This document shows, piece after piece, positions 44,838 to 52,232 of a DNA stretch of 52,232 nt. Origin of the DNA: Uliginosibacterium gangwonense DSM 18521 (GTDB lineage: Bacteria; Pseudomonadota; Gammaproteobacteria; Burkholderiales; Rhodocyclaceae); contig NZ_KB892864.1 of assembly GCF_000373965.1 (NCBI RefSeq), positions 147,938 to 200,169 on the forward strand, given 5' to 3'. Below the pieces are notes generated by a model, which saw nothing but the letters and a program-made list of their open reading frames with translations, searched no databases and had not been told where the DNA came from. A program made the position numbers and the translations under genes. The stretch's first letter is position 1; each line of letters opens with the position of its first letter.

Positions 44838-46910
44838 ATGAAACCCGAACAAGAACCGGAAGCCATCAGTCTGTTCTCCAGGCACCCCTCGGCGGTGCCG
44901 GTATTGCTGCTGGCGGTAGTATTGTGCGTCATCTGGTTCGCGGCACTCCCCAGCAATCTGGGCAATAACCCGGACATGCTCTGGCTATCGGCCATCGTGG
45001 TGATCTCGCTTGGGGTGATTGCAACCTGGAGTCTGTTCAAGGCCAAGAGCCAAAATGATCGCGCCGGGGAAATGGAGGGCGAACGTGACCTGATCTTCGC
45101 CCTCTCGCTCGATATTCTTTGTGTGATGAGCCTGGACGGCCACCTGGAACGCACCAATCCGGCCTTCCTCAACATCCTGGGCCTGAAGCCGGATGAACTG
45201 ATTGGCTCAGCGCTGATTGATCTTGTTCATCAGGAAGACCACCGCCTCGCCCGGTCGGGGCTCAGAAAGCTGGCCCTGGGGCAGTCCGCCAATTTCGAAG
45301 TGCGCTGCCGCTGCGGCGATGGCAGCCACCGCTGGCTGCACTGGAGCGCCAATCCACAGTTGGGCGAACACCGTATCTACGCGGTGGCCCACGATGTCAC
45401 CGACCGCAAGGCTGCCGAAGATGCCCTGCGATCCGAGTTCGCCTTCCGCAAGGCCATGGAAGACTCCGTGCTCACCGGGCTGGGCGCTATCGACATGGCT
45501 GGGCGCATCATCTACATCAACCGTGCGTTCTCCGAACTCACCGGCCTCCCCTCGGCAGAGTTGATCGGCCAGAGCCCGCCATTTAGCTTCTGGGATGAAC
45601 GTGACATGCGCGCCAACTGGGAGGTACTGCGCCAAAGCCTGGCTGGGGACGCCCCGGCAGATGGGGCAGACATGCGCATCCGCCGCGACGATGGCAAGCG
45701 CCTGGACATCCGCCTACATGTTTCACCACTGATCAACGCTCACGGCAACCAAACCGGCTGGATGACGGCGATGACGGATATAACCGAATCCCGCCGTGCC
45801 AGCGCCCAGCTTGAAGCCGCGCAGGAGCGCTTCATCGCAGTGCTGGATGGGCTAGATGCCTACGTGGGGGTACTTGATGCAGTGAGCGGCGATCTGCTCT
45901 ACGCCAACCGCGCCCTGGCCGCCCAAGGCAAGCCCGAGGATAGCGATGAAGCCATCGCCCTGCCGCAGCCCTCGCCCGATGAATATCTGGCCCTGCCCGG
46001 CAACCTGACCAACCGCGACCTACCCTTTGAACTGTTTGATGGCGAACTACAAGACAAATCCGGGCGCTGGTTCCACCTGCGCGAACGGGCACTACGCTGG
46101 GTGGACGGGCGCATTGTGCGTCTGGCGGTTGCCACCGACATCAGCACCATCAAACACGCAGAACAACTGGCCCACGAGCAGGAAGCACGGCTGCAAAGCA
46201 CCTCCCGGCTCATTACCATGGGTGAGATGGCCTCGACATTGGCCCACGAACTGAACCAACCCCTATCGGCCATCTCCAATTACTGCATGGGTAGCGTCAA
46301 CCGTCTGCGCCAAGGCAATTGCCCCCAGGAAGACATCCTGAGTGCCATGGAAAAAGCCAGCACCCAGGCTGCACGGGCAGGCGACATCGTGCGACGGGTA
46401 CGGGACTTTGTGCGCAAGAGCGAGCCCCAGCGCTCCCTGGTCGCCATCCCCACCATCATTGAGGAGGCTCTTGGCATAGCAGGCATTGAAGCCAAACGCC
46501 TGGGTTCCAAAATCAACACCCAGATTCCAGACGGATTGCCGATGGTGATGGCAGACCGGATCATGATTGAACAGGTTCTTATGAACCTTGTAAAGAATGC
46601 CGCTGAAGCCATGCAGAAAGTCCCCATGGAACAGCGCCATATCAACGTAGCCGCCAGGCTCGTTGAAGGCTATATCGAAGTTGCGGTCACCGACAACGGC
46701 TGCGGCATTGCCCCGGCACAGCTGGGCAATCTGTTCTCGCCCTTCTTTACCACCAAGCCCGAAGGCATGGGCATGGGCCTGAACATCTGCCGTAGTATCA
46801 TTGAATACCACAATGGCCGTCTGTGGGTTGACCCGAATCCATCCGGAGGGAGTATCTTCCGGTTTATGTTGCCGCAGGAGAAGATCCTTGACCATGCCTC
46901 TTTCGACTAA
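44838..46910 (+). CDS. PAS-domain sensor histidine kinase (FixL-like)
   Basis: 690-residue kinase. Two N-terminal helices (VPVLLLAVVLCVIWFAALP and MLWLSAIVVISLGVIATWSLF) are followed by three PAS domains (about 80-195, 205-330, 335-440; for example MSLDGHLERTNPAFLNILGL and IDMAGRIIYINRAFSELTGL). Then come the H-box STLAHELNQPLSAISNYC of the HPK4 type, N-box LMNLVKNAAEAM, G1 DNGCGI and G2 GMGMGLNICRSII. The start is ATG 44838; the ribosome site is poor. It overlaps the regulator gene by 17 bases. Its place opposite aceE suggests a link with carbon or redox state, which is inference. Confidence 0.92.
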   Translation: MKPEQEPEAISLFSRHPSAVPVLLLAVVLCVIWFAALPSNLGNNPDMLWLSAIVVISLGVIATWSLFKAKSQNDRAGEMEGERDLIFALSLDILCVMSLDGHLERTNPAFLNILGLKPDELIGSALIDLVHQEDHRLARSGLRKLALGQSANFEVRCRCGDGSHRWLHWSANPQLGEHRIYAVAHDVTDRKAAEDALRSEFAFRKAMEDSVLTGLGAIDMAGRIIYINRAFSELTGLPSAELIGQSPPFSFWDERDMRANWEVLRQSLAGDAPADGADMRIRRDDGKRLDIRLHVSPLINAHGNQTGWMTAMTDITESRRASAQLEAAQERFIAVLDGLDAYVGVLDAVSGDLLYANRALAAQGKPEDSDEAIALPQPSPDEYLALPGNLTNRDLPFELFDGELQDKSGRWFHLRERALRWVDGRIVRLAVATDISTIKHAEQLAHEQEARLQSTSRLITMGEMASTLAHELNQPLSAISNYCMGSVNRLRQGNCPQEDILSAMEKASTQAARAGDIVRRVRDFVRKSEPQRSLVAIPTIIEEALGIAGIEAKRLGSKINTQIPDGLPMVMADRIMIEQVLMNLVKNAAEAMQKVPMEQRHINVAARLVEGYIEVAVTDNGCGIAPAQLGNLFSPFFTTKPEGMGMGLNICRSIIEYHNGRLWVDPNPSGGSIFRFMLPQEKILDHASFD

Positions 46911-47544
46911 AGACATCCCTCTACACACAGAAGCAGAACAACTCGTCTATATCGTCGATGATGATGAAGCTTTGCGCGATTCGCTCATCTGGCTGCTCGA
47001 ATCCACCGGCCTGAAGGCGCACGCATTCTCTTCAGCAGAAGCCTTCCTGGCTGCTTGGCATGCCAACATGCGCGGCTGTCTGGTGCTGGATATCCGCATG
47101 CCGGGCATGAGCGGGCTAGAGATGCACGAACGCCTGATTGCCATGCATTCGGCCCTGCCCGTCATTTTCATCACCGGCCACGGAGACGTACCCATGGCTG
47201 TCTCCGCGCTCAAGAAAGGCGCTGTCGACTTCATTGAAAAACCCTTCAATGACCAAGACATGGTTGCCCTGATCCGCAATGCGCTGGCTACCGAGCAAAA
47301 GCAGTTTGAGCTGCATCGCCAGGAAGCGGACGCGCAACGGCGCATCGACCAGCTCACGCCGCGTGAGCGTGAAGTGCTCGAACTCATCGTGGCGGGACGG
47401 CTGAACAAGCAGATTGCCGATGACCTGGGCATCAGCATCAAGACCGTGGAAGTCCATCGCGCCCGGGTGATGGAAAAGATGGGCGTCAACTCGCTGGCCG
47501 AGTTGGTGCAGCACGTCATGATTTCCGCCCCCAAGGGCGAATAA
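46894..47544 (+). CDS. FixJ/LuxR-family response regulator
   Basis: 216-residue regulator. The receiver domain has the acidic triplet in YIVDDDEALRDS, phosphoacceptor Asp66 in LVLDIRMPGMSG, Thr in FITGHGDVPMAV and Lys in FIEKPF. The LuxR-type HTH reads LTPREREVLELIVAGRLNKQIADDLGISIKTVEVHRARVMEKM. ATG 46894 is 13 bases from GGAG, inside the kinase gene's end. A clear terminator follows at 47581. It is the cognate partner of the PAS kinase; targets may include the divergent PDH operon. Confidence 0.94.
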   Translation: MPLSTKDIPLHTEAEQLVYIVDDDEALRDSLIWLLESTGLKAHAFSSAEAFLAAWHANMRGCLVLDIRMPGMSGLEMHERLIAMHSALPVIFITGHGDVPMAVSALKKGAVDFIEKPFNDQDMVALIRNALATEQKQFELHRQEADAQRRIDQLTPREREVLELIVAGRLNKQIADDLGISIKTVEVHRARVMEKMGVNSLAELVQHVMISAPKGE

Positions 47545-47580
47545 AGGCTTAAGCCAAATACATACTGGAGACGCAAGACA

Positions 47581-47613
47581 ACAAACCGGGGCATGCCCCG
47601 GTTTGTGCTTTTG
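47581..47613 (+). terminator. Intrinsic terminator of the kinase-regulator operon
   Basis: ACAAACCGGGGCA pairs with TGCCCCGGTTTGT over 47581-47606 as a full palindrome, followed by GCTTTTG. It also lies just past the stop of the convergent gene at 47629, so it may serve both. Confidence 0.75.
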
Positions 47614-47628
47614 TGCGGCGTGGAACGC

Positions 47629-49821
47629 TCAATTCACCGTGATGGAGTACAGCGAAAAGCCGCCGCTGAGCACTTCCAGGCGAACCGCCACGAAACCTGA
47701 GGGGATATCCACATCCAGGCTCGCGCTATCGACCAGGCTGCTACTGCTCCCCCCCGCCAGGTTCACCGTCCCCTTCTTTGTGCCATTGATCCACACCGCT
47801 AGGCTTGTCGCACTGCTGGCAGCCCCCTTGACCACCAGTTTACCGGTAAAGGCCTGATCGGCATGCGCCGGGAACGCCAGCCAGAACCCCGTGTTATTGC
47901 CTGCTATGCAAGGCAAGCCGCCAATGGTCACGGTATAATCGAAACCACTGCGAACCATGTAGCTGTCATGCCAATTGCTTGCAATGATACTTCCTGGCAA
48001 TGCCTGCCCAAGCGTGACGGGAACACGAGATTGCGAGTTCAACTGATTAAGAGCCGCCATTTTGGGTGAATTCGTCACGCTCAAATCCGGGGTGAATTCC
48101 CACTGCCCAGCCCCCACCAACGTGTAGTACATCAACAAGCCGCCACCCTGCGCTGACCATGCATCATGGGTTTTCACCACCATATCCTGCATCCGCGCAT
48201 CGGCATTGATGGCGCGTGATTCTGCGCTGGTATAGTTATCCAGGCTCGGCCCGCCTTCATAGGCAATGCGCTGGAGGCCGAAATTATTCGCCCACATTGC
48301 GTCAACACCGAAGCCCTTCACATTCTGCGTTTTGGGATAGTTGCCGCTGGCGAAAAAGCCATCCAGGTCTGTATGGTTCGCGGGTTCGGTATTGACACCG
48401 TAATACCCTGATCCCCCTGCCCCATAAACGTAATAATCGACTGAGTGTGCAGGCGTTTGGCGTTTGGCATACGCATCAAGCCAATTCAAGGCATCGGCAA
48501 GTGTGCCCTGACCATTGCCTTGCTGCGTCATGAGTAGCGGACGCACCCGCGTCATCATCGCCACATCCCCATACACCGAGCGGAAAATGCTGCTGACCTG
48601 AGACATTCTGAACGCTGGATAGCGCCACATCTTGGTCCAGATGCTGGTGGTGGCGGGCACCAGCAAATCACTTGTTGCTGGTGCATTGCCAGCCAAATCC
48701 AGGATCACCGGGAAACACTTGAAGCCACCTGCGCTATTCCAAATCTCATTTGCATATTCCAGATACAGATTCAGGCCAGCATCCAAGGGAGGATACACAG
48801 GGTTGGCCTGTGCGCTGGTGTAAGGATTCGTACCATCAGTACCATAGCGCAGTGCCAGGGCCATGTTGCGCACATACGTATCGTCTGCCACCACCGGGAC
48901 GTTGATCCAGCAATCCACCTTCAGCTTATTGCAAAGCTGGATCTGATGCTCCAACGGCACTCCGGCCACCGAGGCGTAGGTGGAACTTGTCGTCAGCGAA
49001 CCATTGGCAAGTACGCCGCCCACTGTGGTATAGGTCACATCGGTCTTGGACATATGCAGCGGCGTGATCCGATCCGCCCACAGCCGGGTCAAATTCTGGT
49101 TGGTCGCAGACCAATCCATCATCCGCACCACGCTGGCCTTGCCCAAAGCATTCAGGAAGGGGGTCGTGAACACTGCGCTACCATCACTGGGATAACCAGG
49201 GCGATAGAAATGCACATCGGTAAAACCCGTGTTGATCGCGCTGGCTGCGGTACGTTGTGTATTTTTGAACACCAGGCCGCCAGACCCCGTCACGGTATTA
49301 TTGATCGTGACATCTGCCGTCGTGGTATTGGTTGCCGCGTTATAGACCTTGTTGCTCACCGAACCGGTATACCAAAGCAAAGACACATCGGCCTTGCCCT
49401 TGAAGACCAGTTTGTACGTGCCATTGACCTGGCTAGGAGAACCGGTGAAAAACACCGTGGATGCATCTGCAGTGGGCCAGCCCAGCGCATCGACACCCGC
49501 CACGGGGTTGTTCCAGTCAGCCGCGTCCTTCCAGGGGCGTGCATGCTTGATGGCGTCCGCAAAGGCAAAGCTGCCATCCCAATCATTCAGGAACCACGTA
49601 TTCATCCCTATGGCATTTTTCGATGTCGTACCTGACGGCGTGCCACCGCCAGAACTCGAACTTGAGCCAGCACTGCCATCCGAGGCCCCGCCGCCGCCGC
49701 CACACGCCACCAAGGCGGCAAGCGTTATACAGCATAACAGGGACGATACCGCCGAACCAGACCTGCTGGCATAGCCCCCCGGCCAATGCGCACATATGCC
49801 AGACAATACATGCTTCTTCAC
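47629..49821 (-). CDS. Glycoside-hydrolase-like lipoprotein
   Basis: Secreted lipoprotein of about 730 residues. The signal ends in ITLAALVAC, followed by a Gly/Ser-rich linker. The catalytic-like part starts with NAIGMNTWFLNDWDGSFAFADAI and holds LNLYLEYANEIWNSAGGF, in which NE looks like the acid/base of clan GH-A enzymes; AYEGGPSLDNY could give the nucleophile Glu. The C-terminal 100 residues form a beta-sandwich like a carbohydrate-binding module. The start is GTG at 49821: AAGGGG lies 6 bases upstream, whereas the ATG 19 codons earlier has none. The substrate (cellulose or another polysaccharide) is not certain. Confidence 0.75.
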   Translation of the reverse strand: MKKHVLSGICAHWPGGYASRSGSAVSSLLCCITLAALVACGGGGGASDGSAGSSSSSGGGTPSGTTSKNAIGMNTWFLNDWDGSFAFADAIKHARPWKDAADWNNPVAGVDALGWPTADASTVFFTGSPSQVNGTYKLVFKGKADVSLLWYTGSVSNKVYNAATNTTTADVTINNTVTGSGGLVFKNTQRTAASAINTGFTDVHFYRPGYPSDGSAVFTTPFLNALGKASVVRMMDWSATNQNLTRLWADRITPLHMSKTDVTYTTVGGVLANGSLTTSSTYASVAGVPLEHQIQLCNKLKVDCWINVPVVADDTYVRNMALALRYGTDGTNPYTSAQANPVYPPLDAGLNLYLEYANEIWNSAGGFKCFPVILDLAGNAPATSDLLVPATTSIWTKMWRYPAFRMSQVSSIFRSVYGDVAMMTRVRPLLMTQQGNGQGTLADALNWLDAYAKRQTPAHSVDYYVYGAGGSGYYGVNTEPANHTDLDGFFASGNYPKTQNVKGFGVDAMWANNFGLQRIAYEGGPSLDNYTSAESRAINADARMQDMVVKTHDAWSAQGGGLLMYYTLVGAGQWEFTPDLSVTNSPKMAALNQLNSQSRVPVTLGQALPGSIIASNWHDSYMVRSGFDYTVTIGGLPCIAGNNTGFWLAFPAHADQAFTGKLVVKGAASSATSLAVWINGTKKGTVNLAGGSSSSLVDSASLDVDIPSGFVAVRLEVLSGGFSLYSITVN

Positions 49822-50108
49822 CTTGTTCCCCTTGATTTCACTGATCGCATCCAAACTGTACGTGGGCGCAATACCCATCTTGTTAGTATTGTTTAAGCCA
49901 GTCTATGTGCACACATCAGGCGTCGTCCAATTCATTCAGACGAAAGGTTTAGCCGCCACAAAGCATGTCAAAACCATACCTCTGCCGCGTATCCCCGACA
50001 ACCCACCGCTTATCCACTCTTTCATTTTGCTTTCCTTTGCCGGCTGAGAGGATCTATCGCACATGTTCACACGAACCAGACAGAATTCCGCACCTGAAAT
50101 CATGCCCT

Positions 50109-50122
50109 CTTATCATGATCAA
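50109..50122. promoter_or_regulatory. FNR/CRP-like half-site pair before the Crp/Fnr gene
   Basis: CTTAT-N4-ATCAA matches the FNR consensus TTGAT-N4-ATCAA at 8 of 10 positions. A -10-like TAGAAT is at 50132-50137, so a bound dimer would overlap the -35 region and repress. The rest of 49834-50197 shows no gene I can support. Confidence 0.35.
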
Positions 50123-50197
50123 CAAATCGGGTAGAATTGTGGTAAACACTTCGCGCCCCACAACAGGGGCAGGTGGTTGCTTGGAGGTCTGGAACGC

Positions 50198-50767
50198 ATG
50201 CGCCCCACTTTTTTCCATTCCGATCAGAGTCCTCCCCGCCAAGCCTCCACCGGCGAGCTAATCTACACCGCGTCCGGCACCGGCTCTGCGTGGTTGATAT
50301 TGAGTGGCTCGGTGCGCCTGGATCGTACAGAGGATCGTGGCGAGGCTACCTTTGCCGGCATCGCCCTCAAAGGCGATATCTTGGGTGCTGAAACCTTGCT
50401 GCTGGGCAGCTATAGTTACACCGCCACGGCCTTGTCCGACTGCGTGCTCGTCCCTTGGCCGGGCGCAGAAACCCAACCGGAAGCCGGCACCCTGCTCAAA
50501 GCACTGGCCGATGCCGAACGACGCTGCGCCGATGCGATTGCCCTGCGTTGTGGCGACGCGGCTGCCCGTGTACGGCGTCTGGTGGGGCTGCTTGCCGGGC
50601 GCACGGCCCCCCAACGCATATCGCGTTTCACCCTACCCTCGCTGCGCGACATGGCCGATATCACAGCCCTGACGGTCAGCACCGTTTCCCGCACCCTGGT
50701 CAGCATGCAGGCCGAAGGTGTGCTGGAAATGCAGAGCAAACCCCGGGGCCGGCCACGTATCACTTGA
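50198..50767 (+). CDS. Crp/Fnr-family transcription regulator
   Basis: 189-residue regulator. The N-terminal cyclic-nucleotide-binding fold (about 10-110) has short strands SAWLILSGSVRLDR and FAGIALKGDILGAETLLLGSYSYTATAL. The C-terminal HTH_Crp helix reads MADITALTVSTVSRTLVSMQAEGVLEM. It lacks the N-terminal cysteine cluster of FNR, and the binding pocket is not the RSA-type cAMP site of CRP, so the signal is unknown. ATG 50198 is 9 bases after GGAGGT, which decides it against the TTG seven codons upstream. The gene stands alone. Confidence 0.88.
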   Translation: MRPTFFHSDQSPPRQASTGELIYTASGTGSAWLILSGSVRLDRTEDRGEATFAGIALKGDILGAETLLLGSYSYTATALSDCVLVPWPGAETQPEAGTLLKALADAERRCADAIALRCGDAAARVRRLVGLLAGRTAPQRISRFTLPSLRDMADITALTVSTVSRTLVSMQAEGVLEMQSKPRGRPRIT

Positions 50768-50853
50768 TACGCCGCACGCGCTTGAAACGGATTTATGCCA
50801 TACAACTTAACCATTCAAATGCATCCGGAAATGTCCAGACGATTGAACGGCAG

Positions 50854-52232
50854 CTACCGGAAGCTGATCGAATAGTTCAGGTCAAGACCATTTACAGTCC
50901 CCGCCCGCGCAACAACGGATACAAAGCGAGACAGCGCATAGCTGAGCTTGACCACGCTTTCAGTCCCCAGAAAGTTCTGCTCGAAGCTCAGATACGCCCG
51001 CGTTGAAAGACGCTTGCCCACTGTCAGCACTTGGCTACTCATCGTATCGCCTGCATTGGTGCTTGTGGTGGAAGTGGAACTGCTCAGGCTGGAGCCCCCG
51101 GATGTGGCATTGTTGGCCACACCACTTTGCAAAGCCCGACGCGTGGTACTGGTGGCGCTGCCAATGCTCACGCTATCCAGCCCAATGCCATTGGCAATTC
51201 TCGTACTCAAATCTGGCCCATCGCTACCCAGACTGGCCCCGGCGCTGGAGAGCAACATGCCAATGTCCGCAGCACTCCCCTCAGAGGCACGCCCAAACAG
51301 AATCCAAGCTAGTTTTTCCTGCTCAGGCACATTCGGATCAGATACCAGACGGACCTTGGGGCGTTGGGCAGAACCCGTCACCTCCACCCCTGCCTCCACT
51401 TCCAGACCTTTTCGCAAGGCCAGAATATTGAGCGCTGGATCATCCAGCGAGCCGTGAAAATTGACCGCACCCCGCTCAATGGCCAAGCGTTGCCCATACG
51501 CATTGAACACCCCATCGCGGGTACGGATCGACCCCGTGGCACGCGGAACCACCCCTTGTGCCAGCACAATACGCAACTGACCGGCCAGCCATGTATCCAC
51601 GCCATATGCTTTAAGTATAAATGCATCGCCAAAATCAAAGCCGATATCCGCGTTCAAATGCATACGCTGTGGGGGCTTTTGCCGACCGCGCACCACCACG
51701 TCATCCGAGAGCTTGGGCGCACCACTCTTGGCCATGCCAACAAACCCGGTATCGCTGTGCAGGCGTGCGTTGATATCCAGGCCATCCCAAGTACTGGTGG
51801 CATGCGCATCACCCGACACGATCAGCCACTGCCCTGGCTGCTGCAAGGCAGCCACATGATCCAGCTTGAACTGGAAATCCCCTTTGCCCGAAGGCAAGGC
51901 AATCTCCCCGCTGCCACTGAAAGCCCCGACAGCAGGCGGCGCCGCCAGGCGTTTGTCCGGCGGAGCCATGCGGTTGTCGGCACGGAAGCTCAGGTTTTCC
52001 AAGCGTACCCGCGCAGCATCAAAATTGATCAGCATATTCCCCTGATCCAGTCGCGTGCCTTGCTCCGCGAGCACAATCCCCAGCCCCTCGCCTTTCAGGT
52101 AGCCCGCCCCCACCGGATTTTCAGGCGTGCCGGTGAGGTTGAATAAGCCATGCAAACTGCCCGAGGTACGCATGTTCTGATCTACGAACGGCCCCAACCA
52201 GGCAATCGAGGGCATATCAGCATTCAGCACCC
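50854..52232 (-). CDS. tamB: TamB-like translocation/assembly protein, C-terminal part
   Basis: The last 459 residues of a longer gene whose start lies beyond the window. It is the C-terminal DUF490/TamB domain: beta-rich repeats (GTPENPVGAGYLKGEGLGI, GSIRTRDGVFNAYGQRLAIERGAVNFHGSLDDPALNILA) and the conserved VSDPNVPEQEKLAWILFGR, ending in an aromatic C-terminus (LDLNYSISFR). TamB bridges the inner membrane to TamA in the outer membrane and moves lipids or assembles outer-membrane proteins. A Ser/Thr-rich insert near the end (SGGSSLSSSTSTTSTNAGD) is longer than usual. tamA would be expected past the window end. Confidence 0.9.
   Translation of the reverse strand, partial: VLNADMPSIAWLGPFVDQNMRTSGSLHGLFNLTGTPENPVGAGYLKGEGLGIVLAEQGTRLDQGNMLINFDAARVRLENLSFRADNRMAPPDKRLAAPPAVGAFSGSGEIALPSGKGDFQFKLDHVAALQQPGQWLIVSGDAHATSTWDGLDINARLHSDTGFVGMAKSGAPKLSDDVVVRGRQKPPQRMHLNADIGFDFGDAFILKAYGVDTWLAGQLRIVLAQGVVPRATGSIRTRDGVFNAYGQRLAIERGAVNFHGSLDDPALNILALRKGLEVEAGVEVTGSAQRPKVRLVSDPNVPEQEKLAWILFGRASEGSAADIGMLLSSAGASLGSDGPDLSTRIANGIGLDSVSIGSATSTTRRALQSGVANNATSGGSSLSSSTSTTSTNAGDTMSSQVLTVGKRLSTRAYLSFEQNFLGTESVVKLSYALSRFVSVVARAGTVNGLDLNYSISFR

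Overview
The window looks like chromosomal DNA from a moderately GC-rich Gram-negative bacterium, most likely a betaproteobacterium (Rhodocyclales or a close relative). This rests on the DnaE and TamB types, PDH genes ordered aceE-aceF-lpdA with a lipoyl-bearing Lpd, a FixL/FixJ-type pair beside them, and TolC/NodT-type and AsmA-like envelope proteins. It is an inference from protein character; no 16S or other marker is present. I saw no tRNA, rRNA, CRISPR array, transposase or phage gene.

Layout. 0.1-3.6 kb: dnaE (minus). 3.7-15.3 kb: a complete 11-gene hydrogenase-4 (Hyf) operon, hyfABCDEFGHI-hyfJ/hycH-hycI, behind a good sigma-54 -24/-12 element with an upstream cluster of TGTCG/CGACA repeats. 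15.4-18.2 kb: a secreted unknown and a phosphodiesterase-type lipoprotein (minus). 18.3-21.9 kb: AcpH-like phosphodiesterase, an OmpR/QseC-type two-component pair, and cytochrome b561. 22.1-29.2 kb: a metabolic neighbourhood. It holds a FemAB/GNAT-like transferase and an arginase-fold protein (plus) converging on a DegT aminotransferase with two SMR/EamA half-transporters (minus), then an alpha/beta hydrolase, a class III aminotransferase and an MtnX-like HAD phosphatase. 29.6-33.9 kb: a tripartite ABC efflux operon (OMP, permease, ATPase, membrane-fusion protein). Its first cistron appears to be an unannotated 40-residue peptide. 34.1-36.4 kb: two tandem Hsp20 genes behind a sigma-32-like promoter, then an AsmA-like protein. 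36.5-38.0 kb: a two-gene lipoprotein/secreted-protein unit with a very AT-rich, palindrome-bearing upstream region. 38.0-47.5 kb: the pyruvate dehydrogenase operon aceE-aceF-lpdA, divergent from a PAS histidine kinase and LuxR-type regulator. 47.6-52.2 kb: a glycoside-hydrolase-like lipoprotein, a Crp/Fnr regulator and the C-terminal part of TamB, which runs off the window.

How it fits together. The PDH and Hyf modules suggest an organism that switches between respiration and fermentative hydrogen metabolism. However, no formate dehydrogenase, Hyp maturation genes or FhlA/HyfR activator lie in this window. The least explained parts are the 22-29 kb enzyme/flippase neighbourhood, the 40-residue peptide heading the efflux operon, and the AT-rich lipoprotein/secreted pair.
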